Below, one piece after another: positions 1-8,503 of a stretch of DNA of 64,000 bases. The position numbers and the translations under genes were made by a program. Every line of letters starts with the position of its first letter. The stretch's first letter is position 1. This stretch comes from Merdivicinus sp050943495 (GTDB lineage: Bacteria; Bacillota; Clostridia; Oscillospirales; Ruminococcaceae): the NCBI GenBank assembly GCA_050943495.1, contig JBMNPH010000004.1:124001-188000 (forward strand), in the 5' to 3' direction. The notes beneath the pieces were generated by a model, which made no database searches, was not told the origin of the DNA, and saw only the letters and a program-made list of their open reading frames with translations.

Positions 1-1027
1 CGAGCAGGGGACCGTATTTGTCGAGATCCCGCACAAGGATTGCCATTTCTTCAAAAGAATAGCCAGAACGAGCATATTCCAGGATCTGAGCAGCAGCAAA
101 CTCTGCTTCATCAAATTCATGGAACAGGGCGACGCACTGTACATCCGGATTGGGACTATCAAAGGAAATAGGATTGGTACGAAGGATCTGGCCAGAAAAA
201 TGACGCAGTGCAGGCGAGGCGAATCCGACCGGTTCGGAAAGAAATTCGGGTTTCGGGACAGCTTCTCCCGCCTGATAAGCGAGACCGCGCAGACGCTTGG
301 CTGTTTCGAACGGGACTGCAAAGCGATTGTCCGGCTCTTCGGAACCGATCGGAAGGGTCACCGTGACCTCGGCATGCTGGCGAAGCATGATGCCAATGAT
401 CCGTTCCTGAACGGCGGTAAAGCTTTTGAAGCCGTCCAGCCAGATTTTTTTGCCGGCAAACCAGTTATGTTCGGCACAGAGAAGGGCAGCACGGGAAAGG
501 TTGTCCAATCCGTCCAGATAATGTTCCGCTAGCATGCTTTCGTAGACCGTCCACAGGATTTCCAGATCCGAAAGTTTCCGACGGAGAATCCCGTCTTCCA
601 GGGAAACTTGTGCTTGTTCTGCATCCAGACAGGATAATCCGGCATTTTTAAATTCCGCAACAGTATGAACCATCTGCATGGGAAAATCCGGATGGGCTGC
701 AAAGCGGCTGTATGTATCCAGTTGGCCCTTGCATTGCTGCAAGGAGAGTTTCATTGTAATCAGACGGGCAGTATCAGTGGCAATTTCTCCTGCTAGACCG
801 CCGAATTCCCGGAAAATATCATCGGTAAACCGTTCAAAGCTGACAACCCGAATTTTGGCAGCATTGGCAAGTCCCAGCAATTCCACATAAGTTCGTTCCG
901 TTTCGAAGGAAAATTGTTCCGGAACAAAAAGCAGGAGGCCGTCCTCTTGCTTTGCTCTGGACAGCAACTCCTGTTGGATTCGGGTAGATTTGCCTGTTTT
1001 GGCACCACCCTGTATGATACGCAGCAT
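1..1027 (-). CDS. addB: AddB, ATP-dependent helicase/nuclease subunit B (N-terminal part)
   Basis: Reading the minus strand from an ATG at 1027 gives an open frame that runs off the left edge, so only about the first 342 residues are present. The N-terminus carries a Walker A motif, GGAKTGKST (residues 7-15), followed by LLFVPEQFSFETER, a pattern typical of AddB/RexB. AddB pairs with AddA to resect DNA double-strand ends for homologous recombination. The start lies 3 bases after the spoIIR stop, so the gene is probably translated as the last visible member of the lrp-ispE-spoIIR run. The C-terminal nuclease and Fe-S cluster region is outside the window, so those features cannot be checked. 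Confidence 0.9.
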   Translation of the reverse strand, partial: MLRIIQGGAKTGKSTRIQQELLSRAKQEDGLLLFVPEQFSFETERTYVELLGLANAAKIRVVSFERFTDDIFREFGGLAGEIATDTARLITMKLSLQQCKGQLDTYSRFAAHPDFPMQMVHTVAEFKNAGLSCLDAEQAQVSLEDGILRRKLSDLEILWTVYESMLAEHYLDGLDNLSRAALLCAEHNWFAGKKIWLDGFKSFTAVQERIIGIMLRQHAEVTVTLPIGSEEPDNRFAVPFETAKRLRGLAYQAGEAVPKPEFLSEPVGFASPALRHFSGQILRTNPISFDSPNPDVQCVALFHEFDEAEFAAAQILEYARSGYSFEEMAILVRDLDKYGPLL

Positions 1028-1030
1028 AAT

Positions 1031-1678
1031 TTATTCCGCCTTTCTGCTGCGGGCGTCCTCGATCCATTCACCGATCCGCCCTGCTAGTTCCATGAAGTAA
1101 AAACGCACTTCATATTTAGGTTCCGCTTCCAAAATTTGCCGTTCTCCGGAAGAAAAAGTCTGCATTTCCTCTTCAATTTCCGACGCAGCGCCGACGCAGA
1201 GAGGCGGATAAAGGACACACCACCAGTTATGCCCTTCCCCATTACCCAATGTAATCTGAAGCGCCTGATAGCGTCCAGCAGGCATGGTAAAGTTCTCATA
1301 AACGCGGGTATCAAAGAATAATTCGGTGACACGGGCGTTTGCTTTATAGGAAACCCCCTCAGATTGGAGCACTTCATCCGCAATTTTTTCTACGTTTTGA
1401 AGATTTGCGCGGGCAGCCTCTTCGGCATCGGAGCGGTTTTCCGCATGGTTAAAGAGCGTTCCCGTCTGTGCGAGCAGTGCGTCGCGTACTTTTAATTTAA
1501 CGGCCTGATCCTGTTCAGAATCAGAGTTTGCAAGGATGTGAAGCCGGAGAACATCCTCCTGCAAGTTCCGGCATTCCTCATGAAAGCTGGAGAAGCTATC
1601 GATTACTACTCCGAAAAGGAAGGTCAGTGTGATCACGAAAACCCAGAAGGAAACTGAATGTTCATATTTTCTGTCCAT
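1031..1678 (-). CDS. spoIIR: Stage II sporulation protein R
   Basis: A 215-residue protein with one N-terminal hydrophobic segment (about residues 10-28) and the family hallmarks LRLHILANSDS and GHNWWCVLYPPLC. SpoIIR is made in the forespore and exported to the intermembrane space, where it triggers SpoIIGA to cleave pro-sigma-E in the mother cell. I chose the ATG at 1678, preceded by AAAGGCGG. The frame is open upstream for 46 more codons, but that stretch overlaps the ispE end and does not resemble a signal peptide. It lies 50 bases after ispE and 3 bases before addB. No separate sigma-F promoter was recognised. Confidence 0.93.
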   Translation of the reverse strand: MDRKYEHSVSFWVFVITLTFLFGVVIDSFSSFHEECRNLQEDVLRLHILANSDSEQDQAVKLKVRDALLAQTGTLFNHAENRSDAEEAARANLQNVEKIADEVLQSEGVSYKANARVTELFFDTRVYENFTMPAGRYQALQITLGNGEGHNWWCVLYPPLCVGAASEIEEEMQTFSSGERQILEAEPKYEVRFYFMELAGRIGEWIEDARSRKAE

Positions 1679-1728
1679 AAAAATCCCGCCTTTCTGTTGT
1701 ACGGGAAGTATGGACCAAAATCGGAAAA

Positions 1729-2595
1729 TTATTCCATAGAAAGTATTTCCACACCAGTGGGAACCGGTTCTGCGGCAAAGACCTGCTCGCCCGGCAGAGC
1801 AATTTTCTGCGCGCAAGCTTGTGCCGCCTGCATGTCCGGGAATACACCGAATACAGCAGAACCGCTTCCGGTCATCTGGGCTGCAAAAGCACCGGATTCG
1901 GTCAGACGGCGGCAGATTTTTCGGATTTCCGGCAGACGATCGGAAGCCTGTTCCAGCACATTGCGCATATGAGGCGCCAATTCTTCTAGATGGCTTTTCA
2001 TCAGGCAGTCCACAACTCGATATGAATCGGGCCGCTCAACAGGCATCCCGCTGTCAAAGGCGCGGAAAGCAGCAGCGGTTGATACGCCCCATTCCGGTTT
2101 GATGATGACTACTGCCCCTTTGCGCATTTGAGGGGTTGGGAAAATTTTTTCGCCAATTCCTTCTACCATTGCAGTTCCGCCGGTGAGGCAGTAGGGAATA
2201 TCGGCTCCGAGCGGGAGTCCGATCTGCCGGAGTTCCGGTAGGGAAAGGTGCGTTTCGTATAAATGATTCAGACCATGCAGAACAGCGGCGGCATCAGCGC
2301 TGCCGCCTGCCAACCCCGCTTGAGAAGGAATTTTTTTTTCAAGCCGGATGGCCGCACCGCCTTGAATACCGGTGTGAGAAAAGAATACATTTGCCGCCTT
2401 CCAGACCAGATTTTCCGGCGTGGCGAGTTCCTCCGCTTCCAGTGAAATTTGATCTGCTTTGCGGATGTCCACGGTATCGTAAAGGCTAACAGTCTGCATT
2501 ACCATCTGCAAAAGGTGATACCCGTCAGAACGCAGGCCGGTAATATCGAGGGTGAAGTTCAGTTTTGCGGCCGCCCGCAAGGTAATCTGATTCAT
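1729..2595 (-). CDS. ispE: 4-diphosphocytidyl-2-C-methyl-D-erythritol kinase
   Basis: A 288-residue GHMP-superfamily kinase. It phosphorylates CDP-methylerythritol in the non-mevalonate isoprenoid pathway. The N-terminus AAAKLNFTLDITGLRSDGYH contains the substrate-binding Lys, and PSQAGLAGGSADAAA is the glycine-rich ATP loop. A second GHMP motif, MTGSGSAVFG, lies near the C-terminus. The ATG at 2595 is chosen because the family starts just before AAAKLN. The longer frame to 2712 would overlap the upstream membrane protein gene. It sits between a membrane protein gene and spoIIR, a neighbourhood seen in several Firmicutes. Confidence 0.95.
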   Translation of the reverse strand: MNQITLRAAAKLNFTLDITGLRSDGYHLLQMVMQTVSLYDTVDIRKADQISLEAEELATPENLVWKAANVFFSHTGIQGGAAIRLEKKIPSQAGLAGGSADAAAVLHGLNHLYETHLSLPELRQIGLPLGADIPYCLTGGTAMVEGIGEKIFPTPQMRKGAVVIIKPEWGVSTAAAFRAFDSGMPVERPDSYRVVDCLMKSHLEELAPHMRNVLEQASDRLPEIRKICRRLTESGAFAAQMTGSGSAVFGVFPDMQAAQACAQKIALPGEQVFAAEPVPTGVEILSME

Positions 2596-2617
2596 AAAAG
2601 ACGGCGCATCCTTTCTG

Positions 2618-3139
2618 TTAATATTGGTAGAGCAGGGTAGTGGGCAGGAAAAAGAGGTAGGGGGCCGTAAAAATTGCCATGGACAGTGCCAACTTTTTTC
2701 GCTGAATATCATCCAAGGTGGTCTTTTTCAGGCAGAATTTTAAGTTGAAGAGGTAAATCAAAAATCCAGCCAGTGCCACGAAAAAGACCGTCCAAAGGAA
2801 GCTGCCAATTGATGAAAATGGATTCATCATGACTCCCAGCCCAATTTTGTTGTTAAACCATACCCGGTAAGGGTCCGGCAGCAAATCACCGCCGACTGCG
2901 GCCAAGAACATTCCTGCCGTTCCAATCAGATCGGCGGCAAAGCCCATGAGCCAGCTCTTAAGGACAGCGGATTTCAGATTTTGCTTAATGTCCGGCATTT
3001 TGCAGAGCTTCATAGTAAGAAAAAGCACCAGTAGATCAATGACAAAGTTTGCGGGAATCACCACGATCCATGCGATGGGAAACAATACTAAAAACCAAAT
3101 CGGAAACATGACGTTATAAAGTTTTATTTCACTTTTCAT
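2618..3139 (-). CDS. Unknown multi-pass membrane protein
   Basis: A 173-residue protein with four or five likely membrane segments (about residues 12-43, 65-86, 107-132 and 150-170) and a lysine-rich stretch before the last one. I do not recognise the family. I chose the ATG at 3139 because GGAGG lies 7 bases upstream; an in-frame ATG seven codons earlier has no ribosome site. It is separated by 13 bases from the unknown gene upstream and by 22 from ispE, so it is probably co-transcribed. It could be an envelope or transport accessory protein, but nothing in the sequence decides this. Confidence 0.75.
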   Translation of the reverse strand: MKSEIKLYNVMFPIWFLVLFPIAWIVVIPANFVIDLLVLFLTMKLCKMPDIKQNLKSAVLKSWLMGFAADLIGTAGMFLAAVGGDLLPDPYRVWFNNKIGLGVMMNPFSSIGSFLWTVFFVALAGFLIYLFNLKFCLKKTTLDDIQRKKLALSMAIFTAPYLFFLPTTLLYQY

Positions 3140-3152
3140 GAAACGTTCCTCC

Positions 3153-3719
3153 TTAAACAAATTGGGGGAATTTTGCCTTTAAAAAGTCCTGATATTCCGG
3201 ATAGGCAACAGATTTTTGCAGTTCCTGCCGCGCCATTTTTTCAATCCATTGGAGTTTTTTCGGGGAATGTTCGGTATAACGGTTTAAAAGAATCAATCCT
3301 TCCTGTTCTGCGCGTAAAATGGCTTCATAAGCATCTGGAATCCATTCCTGCCCGGTAATTTTTATCGGGGTTTCGCAGGTAAACGCCCCGGGAATCCCTT
3401 CCAATGGGATACAATCCTCAGATTCTGCCGTATAAATCCAGCCGGGAACGCCAGCAAAAGTATCCGGAAATGCATCCGGGTAGTATTCTTCCAGCACCGG
3501 CTTTCCTTCCGGTGAAAAACCGTAAGAGGCAAATTTATAAAACGGCCCGGTATGGGAAAATCCGGTACATTTGCAGTGGCGTTCCACTGGATTGCTGAGA
3601 TAAACCAAAACACTTTCCCGCCGGTCCGCTAAGTAAACCAGCGGTTTTCCGTGGTTGGAGATATGTGGCGTTAGTTCTGTTAAATTTGGGACAGGGGAAG
3701 CATGATAGAAAACGCTCAT
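3153..3719 (-). CDS. Conserved-looking hypothetical protein (YHAS N-terminus)
   Basis: A 188-residue soluble protein that begins MSVFYHAS and continues with LTPHISNHGKPLVYLADRR. It has no membrane segment or signal peptide. The opening YHAS...S.HG.P.VYL pattern loosely recalls proteins with an ADP-ribosyltransferase-like first strand, but the resemblance is too short to assign a function. The C-terminal third is helical and charged. A CAGGAGAGG ribosome site precedes the ATG. It is 18 bases after the HAD phosphatase and 13 before the membrane protein, so it belongs to the same run. Function unknown. Confidence 0.75.
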   Translation of the reverse strand: MSVFYHASPVPNLTELTPHISNHGKPLVYLADRRESVLVYLSNPVERHCKCTGFSHTGPFYKFASYGFSPEGKPVLEEYYPDAFPDTFAGVPGWIYTAESEDCIPLEGIPGAFTCETPIKITGQEWIPDAYEAILRAEQEGLILLNRYTEHSPKKLQWIEKMARQELQKSVAYPEYQDFLKAKFPQFV

Positions 3720-3737
3720 AGGGAATCCTCTCCTGCT

Positions 3738-4376
3738 TCAAATATTTCGAATGTATTTTTGAACGGCTTTCAGTGAATCAAGTACCGGCACACCGGTTGT
3801 CTCCAACCGTTTTCGGGATTGATGTCCACAGGAAAGAAGTACACACCGGCAGCCTAGTTTCGTCGCCGTTTGGGCATCGTGATCGGTATCCCCAATAAGG
3901 ACGCAGCTTTCTGGAGAAATTCCTTCCTCCAGCATCCAACGAATTCCCCGTTCGGTTTTGCCTACGGCGTATCCGTCCTCCTGTCCGATAATGTGGGTAA
4001 AATATTCCCGCACTCCCAGCCGGGAAAGCTGGCTTTCCAAAAGTCCCTGTTCTGACGCTGACAGGATGTTCTGTCCAAATCCTGCCTGCCGGAAGGCTTC
4101 CAAAGTTTCTTTTGCCCCGTCCATCAGGCCGCAGTCCCGGCTTGCGATGGGATAAAGAGCAAAATAATCCTCCGCCATGCTCTCAAAGGTTTCGCATGAA
4201 AAATCCAGCCCCGCCGCCCGGTAATAGTTTTCCACCGGAAACTGGAAAATCTCCCGGTATTGTTCCAGATCCCGCAAAGGCGGCTTTCCCCGTTTGATAA
4301 GCATTGTATTGAGGACGGCAGGTCCGGTAGCAATATCGTCAAAAAGGGTGCCGTTCCAGTCCCAGATAATTTCCAT
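3738..4376 (-). CDS. HAD-superfamily hydrolase, phosphoglycolate-phosphatase-like
   Basis: A 212-residue HAD-type phosphatase. Motif I is IIWDWNGTLFDD (residues 3-14), with DWNGT in place of the usual DxDGT. Motif II lies around ILSAS, and motif IV is VLIGDTDHDAQTA (near residue 160), with the acidic pair that binds Mg2+. A helical cap lies between motifs I and II, as in the phosphoglycolate phosphatase group. The substrate cannot be told. The start is 1 base after the DUF362 stop, and GGAG inside the end of that gene serves as the ribosome site. Confidence 0.85.
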   Translation of the reverse strand: MEIIWDWNGTLFDDIATGPAVLNTMLIKRGKPPLRDLEQYREIFQFPVENYYRAAGLDFSCETFESMAEDYFALYPIASRDCGLMDGAKETLEAFRQAGFGQNILSASEQGLLESQLSRLGVREYFTHIIGQEDGYAVGKTERGIRWMLEEGISPESCVLIGDTDHDAQTATKLGCRCVLLSCGHQSRKRLETTGVPVLDSLKAVQKYIRNI

Positions 4377-4377
4377 C

Positions 4378-5514
4378 TTACAGTTTCTCCAGAATCCGGC
4401 TCCGTTTCACTGAAATGGCGTGAACCGGGCACATTTCATGACAGCAGTAGCATTTGATGCAGTTTGCACGGTTGATCTCGGCTTTGCGGTTGACAATTGA
4501 AATGGTGTGGGGCGGACAGCTTTCGGCGCATTTTCCGCATCCGATGCAAATTGTACGGTCAATGACCGGTTTAGGAGTAAAAAAGCGATCGATCAGAGGT
4601 TTGCAGATCCCGCGCAGAGGTTTCGGAATATTCGATTGAAAATCAACCGTTCGGCTGCGGGGCATTTGGAAATCGGCAAAAACCGGAAGTGAATCTCCCT
4701 TCTGTTCCAGCTGATCGAAATTCAGGGTGCAGAGACCTCGTTCCTGCGCATTCCGAATCGTCAGAATAGAATCAGGTTCTCTGCCGATGATATGTGCAAG
4801 CGCCAGATCAAGCTGATAGGGATTATCTGAGGCGAGCAGGAGACCGGTCTGACGCAGCGTTCCGGAGGAGGGGCCATCCCCTTCCATGGAAACGACGGCA
4901 TCCACAAAGGTGACGCCGGGTTTGACGGTTTCGCAGAGGTCGAGCAGCATGTTACAGAAGTCCTTTTCCTGCGGAAATCGCCAGTGAAACTCTGGTTTGG
5001 TCAGACCTGGGATGCAGCCGAATAGATTTTTGACTGCACCGGATAAACCGGTCATACAGTGCGATTTGAGCTTGGCAGCAGAAATAACAAAATCCGCTTT
5101 TGCGATCGGATTGATGAGATCAAATGCCTTGCAGACCACACCATCCGGCTGAGGACAGTGGGTAGTACCGAGATCATAATTGAGAATCGCGCCGGTTTCG
5201 GCGGCGACCTCTTCCATACCGGAAGCACGGTAAATGCCGGCAAGAGCGGATTTGGTGTACGGACCGCCGGGACTGTCCGCAATGGTAATCTGCTTTACCC
5301 CAAGTTTCTGAAGATTCCGGATAATGCCGCGCACTACGGCAGGATGGGTGGTTGTCCCTTCCTCCGGGTGGCGCTTCATCAGTAGATTCGGTTTGACGGT
5401 AATCTTCCATTCGGGCTGGATGATTTTCTCCAAGCCTAGCATGTCGAAAAGACGGGAAATCTCCTCTTCTGTCCGGTTTATTTCATAACTGGAAAGATGA
5501 CGGCATGCAATCAA
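4378..5514 (-). CDS. DUF362 domain protein with C-terminal 2x[4Fe-4S] ferredoxin module
   Basis: A protein of about 378 residues: a DUF362 domain (VKPNLLM...THPAVVRG, ADSPGG, SAAKLKSH) followed by two ferredoxin motifs, CIGCGKCAESCP and CIKCYCCHEMCP. DUF362 proteins are electron-transfer or ferredoxin-linked proteins of unclear function. The most plausible start is TTG at 5514, which overlaps the upstream aminotransferase stop as TTGA and has AAGGAG eight bases upstream. An in-frame ATG at 5532 exists but contains that ribosome site within its own codons. Translational coupling to the aminotransferase is therefore likely. Start confidence is moderate, family confidence high. Confidence 0.88.
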   Translation of the reverse strand: MIACRHLSSYEINRTEEEISRLFDMLGLEKIIQPEWKITVKPNLLMKRHPEEGTTTHPAVVRGIIRNLQKLGVKQITIADSPGGPYTKSALAGIYRASGMEEVAAETGAILNYDLGTTHCPQPDGVVCKAFDLINPIAKADFVISAAKLKSHCMTGLSGAVKNLFGCIPGLTKPEFHWRFPQEKDFCNMLLDLCETVKPGVTFVDAVVSMEGDGPSSGTLRQTGLLLASDNPYQLDLALAHIIGREPDSILTIRNAQERGLCTLNFDQLEQKGDSLPVFADFQMPRSRTVDFQSNIPKPLRGICKPLIDRFFTPKPVIDRTICIGCGKCAESCPPHTISIVNRKAEINRANCIKCYCCHEMCPVHAISVKRSRILEKL

Positions 5515-6689
5515 GGATGACTCTCCTTCCATTCTTCTACGAATTCCTGAATCCGGCCAAGAGCGATTTTTAGATGCTGAACCGAATAAGAGTAGGAAAC
5601 TCGAATAAATCCTTCTCCGCTTTCACCAAATGCGTTTCCCGGCACAACGGCGACTTTTTTGCCATAGAGCAGTTTTTCGCAGAATTCTTCCGATCCCATG
5701 CCGAGACTCTTAATGCAGGGGAAGACATAAAATGCCCCTTCCGGTTCAAAGGTGTGCAGCCCCATTTTATTAAAGGCATCCACGACAAAGCGGCGGCGGC
5801 TGTTGTATTCTTCCCGCATCTGGCAGATATTCTCCTCACAATGATCGAGTGCTTCGATGGCAGCGTATTGGGAGGTAGTGGGGGCGCACATAATCGCGTA
5901 TTGATGGATTTTGGTCATCTGTTTGATGGCAGCAGCCGGTCCCACTGCAAATCCCAGACGCCAGCCGGTCATAGCGAAGGTTTTGGAAAATCCGTTGACC
6001 ACAATGGTCCGTTCTTTCATGTCGGGAATTTCCGCGATCGAGGTATGACGTCCGTTGTAAGTCAGCTCGGCATAGATTTCGTCAGAAAGAATGATAATAT
6101 CATGTTTGCGGAGAACTTCGGCAATTGCTTCCAAATGTTCGCGACGCATGACGGCACCGGTTGGGTTATTCGGATACGGCAGCACCAGCATTTTGGTTTT
6201 GGGAGTGATAGCAGCTTCCAGCTGTTCGGGAGTCAGACGGAAATGATCCTCTTCATGGGTAGGAATCGCCACTGGCACTCCACTGGTCAAGGTAACGATA
6301 GGGGCATAGCAGACAAAGCAGGGTTCCGGAATCAGGACTTCATCGCCGGGATTCAGGAAGGCACGAATCGCAAGATCAATCGCTTCAGAACCGCCCACGG
6401 TCACCAGAACCTCAGATTTTTTATCATATTCCAGATTAAATTTTCGCAGCATATAGTCGCAGATAGCGCGACGAAGTTCCATTAGTCCGGCATTTGCCGA
6501 GTATCGTGTTTGACCATGCTGAAGATTTTCAATACCAGCGCGACGGACTGAGTATGGTGTTTTAAAGTCAGGTTCTCCGACTCCCAGCGCAATGACCCCT
6601 TCCATTTCGTTGGCAATATCAAAAAATTTGCGAATACCGGAAGGTTTCAGCGAGACGGTGCGCTGGGAAAGCATGTTTTCGAGATTCAT
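5511..6689 (-). CDS. Pyridoxal-phosphate class I/II aminotransferase
   Basis: A 392-residue fold-type I aminotransferase. The PLP lysine is in VNGFSKTFAMTGWRLGFAVG (near residue 237), and YPNNPTGAV and the LSDEIYAELTY Asp/Tyr pair are present. This group includes aspartate/aromatic aminotransferases such as PatA; the exact substrate is not determined. The ATG at 6689 shares its first base with the TGA of the upstream Lrp-type regulator (TGATG), so the two are coupled. This pairing suggests the regulator responds to an amino acid handled by the enzyme. Confidence 0.92.
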   Translation of the reverse strand: MNLENMLSQRTVSLKPSGIRKFFDIANEMEGVIALGVGEPDFKTPYSVRRAGIENLQHGQTRYSANAGLMELRRAICDYMLRKFNLEYDKKSEVLVTVGGSEAIDLAIRAFLNPGDEVLIPEPCFVCYAPIVTLTSGVPVAIPTHEEDHFRLTPEQLEAAITPKTKMLVLPYPNNPTGAVMRREHLEAIAEVLRKHDIIILSDEIYAELTYNGRHTSIAEIPDMKERTIVVNGFSKTFAMTGWRLGFAVGPAAAIKQMTKIHQYAIMCAPTTSQYAAIEALDHCEENICQMREEYNSRRRFVVDAFNKMGLHTFEPEGAFYVFPCIKSLGMGSEEFCEKLLYGKKVAVVPGNAFGESGEGFIRVSYSYSVQHLKIALGRIQEFVEEWKESHP

Positions 6690-7171
6690 CAAAGTGAAAT
6701 GTTCCCCCTCTCATCGCCGGGCAGATCAGTCATAAATACGCCCTGATCCTTGTAGTGGGAGAGGACAAAGTGGGTTGCCGTAGAAACCACACCGTCGAGG
6801 ATTGCCAGACGCTGTGCGACAAACATGGCGATATCCTTGAATGTTTTTCCGACCACGCGAACATGGAGATCATAGCCGCCGCTCATCAGATAAACGCTGT
6901 CGACTTCATGGTATCGGCTGATTTTCTGAGCGATTTCCTCAAATCCAAAATCCTTTTTGGGGGTTACTTTCAGTTCAATAAGTGCTTCGACATATTGCGT
7001 ATCAATTTTCTCATAATCGAGCAGCGGTTTATAACCGCGGATGACTCCTTCCTGCTCATATTGGGCAATACGGCGTTCGACTTCCTCCTTTGTAGTATCC
7101 AGCATAACCGCAAGAGCTTCGGTCGACATGCGGGCATCCGTATTCAATAATTCCAAAAGACGATCCATCAT
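6689..7171 (-). CDS. Lrp/AsnC-family transcriptional regulator
   Basis: A 160-residue regulator with an N-terminal winged helix-turn-helix (residues 1-55, MSTEALAVMLDTTKEEVERR) and a C-terminal ligand-binding RAM domain (LSG-type dimer: VDSVYLMSGGYDLHVRVVG). Lrp/AsnC proteins form dimers to octamers and sense amino acids. AAGGAG lies 9 bases before the ATG pair. It heads the minus-strand run and is preceded by a good sigma-A promoter at 7219-7248. It probably controls itself and the coupled aminotransferase (inference). Confidence 0.92.
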   Translation of the reverse strand: MMDRLLELLNTDARMSTEALAVMLDTTKEEVERRIAQYEQEGVIRGYKPLLDYEKIDTQYVEALIELKVTPKKDFGFEEIAQKISRYHEVDSVYLMSGGYDLHVRVVGKTFKDIAMFVAQRLAILDGVVSTATHFVLSHYKDQGVFMTDLPGDERGNISL

Positions 7172-7218
7172 CGTTTGTCACTCCTTTGCATTTCAGAAGA
7201 AAATCCTGTTAATAGTAT

Positions 7219-7248
7219 ATTATACCAAAGTTTTGCAGGTTTTGGCAA
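7219..7248 (-). promoter_or_regulatory. Sigma-A promoter of the lrp-aminotransferase run
   Basis: On the minus strand TTGCCA (7248-7243) is followed after 18 bases by TATAAT (7224-7219). The start codon of the regulator is about 45 bases downstream. Confidence 0.75.
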
Positions 7249-7280
7249 GAGAAATTCCCGGAAAAACTATTCATGCAGCA

Positions 7281-7311
7281 AAAACTCCTGCCATCCCGGA
7301 GGAGGCAGGAG
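7281..7311 (-). terminator. Rho-independent terminator after the amidohydrolase
   Basis: CTCCTGCC (7285-7292) pairs with GGCAGGAG (7304-7311). Read on the minus strand the stem is followed by TTTTTGC, just beyond the amidohydrolase stop. It isolates this unit from the lrp promoter. Confidence 0.8.
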
Positions 7312-7318
7312 AAAGAGA

Positions 7319-8476
7319 TCAGACGCGCCGAATGCCGTCAACCAATACCGCAACGGTACGGCAAGAAATATCGGTCAACGGGTTACCGCGGAAAATAGCA
7401 ATATCCGCATCCTTTCCGACGGCGAGGCTGCCGACACGGTCCGCAATGCCGGCGATTCGGGCAGGATTCAGAGTAATGGCTTTCCACGCTTCTTCTTCAG
7501 GCAGGCCATCTTTCACAGCGAGACCGGCACAGAGCGGAAGATATTGCAGCGGGATGACCGGCGCATCCGTGATAATGGCAGTCAATAGACCGGCTTTAAC
7601 CAGAATGCCGGGCGTTTCGAAACTCTTATTGGCGAGTTCGACTTTGGATTTACTGCCAAGGGAAGGACCAACCAGAACCGGACGATTTTCCTCTGCCAGT
7701 TCATCCGCAATGAGGGCGCCATCGGTGCAGTGGTCAAGTGTGATATCCAATCCGAATTCTTTGGCGATGCGCAGAGCTGTAAAAATGTCATCTGCCCGAT
7801 GCGCATGAGCTTTCAGCGGAATTTCGCGGCGGATAACCGGACGCATGGCCTCCAACTGAATGTCAAAATCCGGTTTTTTCTCTTCTTTCCCGCTCTCATA
7901 GGCAGCCCATTTTTCCTCATAATCGCGGGCTTTAAAGAGGAGGGTGCGCAGGATGGCGGCAGTCGCCATCCGGGTTACCGGAGACTGCTGTTTGCTTCCG
8001 TAAACACGCTTGGGATTTTCTCCGAAAGCAATTTTCATAGCCACAGGATCCTTCACGATCATTTTATCGACGCGCTTGCCGAACATCTTGATCGCACAGA
8101 AGGTACCGCCGACAACATTGGCGCTGCCAGGTCCGGTGACAGCGCAGGTGACACCTGCTTTGAGTGCTTCTGCCAGTCCCTCGTCCATCGGATTGATAGC
8201 ATCAATTGCACGCATCTGCGGAGTTGTAGGACTGGTAGTTTCATTGATATCCAGTCCCACTGCACCAATGATTTCCTCGTGAAGGCCAATGTGGCAGTGT
8301 CCCTCTACAAATCCCGGTGTAACCAGACAGCCGGATGCGTCCAGAATTTCCGTTCCATCCGGGACATTCAGATTGGTACCGATGGCAGCAATTTTGCCGT
8401 TTTCGATTAAAATATCCCCTTGCGGGAGGTCTGGTGATTCGATGGGTTTAATCCAACCATTACGAATGAGAAGCAT
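7319..8476 (-). CDS. Amidohydrolase-family metal-dependent hydrolase
   Basis: A 385-residue amidohydrolase. Metal-ligand motifs in order are EGHCHIG (HxH, near residue 65), AHAHRADD (about residue 220), LDHCTD (about 245) and TDAPV (about 300). The flanking beta-sandwich ends in VGSLAVGKDADIAIF. This resembles imidazolonepropionase-like or dipeptidase-like hydrolases in the family; the substrate is unknown. I prefer the ATG at 8476, with AAAGGA 8 bases upstream, over the ATG at 8485 that touches the ribosome site. It lies 27 bases after the histidine kinase gene, so it is likely in one transcript with it. Confidence 0.9.
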   Translation of the reverse strand: MLLIRNGWIKPIESPDLPQGDILIENGKIAAIGTNLNVPDGTEILDASGCLVTPGFVEGHCHIGLHEEIIGAVGLDINETTSPTTPQMRAIDAINPMDEGLAEALKAGVTCAVTGPGSANVVGGTFCAIKMFGKRVDKMIVKDPVAMKIAFGENPKRVYGSKQQSPVTRMATAAILRTLLFKARDYEEKWAAYESGKEEKKPDFDIQLEAMRPVIRREIPLKAHAHRADDIFTALRIAKEFGLDITLDHCTDGALIADELAEENRPVLVGPSLGSKSKVELANKSFETPGILVKAGLLTAIITDAPVIPLQYLPLCAGLAVKDGLPEEEAWKAITLNPARIAGIADRVGSLAVGKDADIAIFRGNPLTDISCRTVAVLVDGIRRV

Positions 8477-8503
8477 TTCAATCATCCTTTCGATCCAACA
8501 TAA

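Noticed and set aside
119..532. A 137-codon plus-strand frame near the left edge
   Set aside because: Lies within the addB frame, which has the GKS motif and continues off the edge.
5574..6485. A 303-codon plus-strand frame opposite the aminotransferase
   Set aside because: Antisense shadow; the aminotransferase has its PLP lysine and full length.
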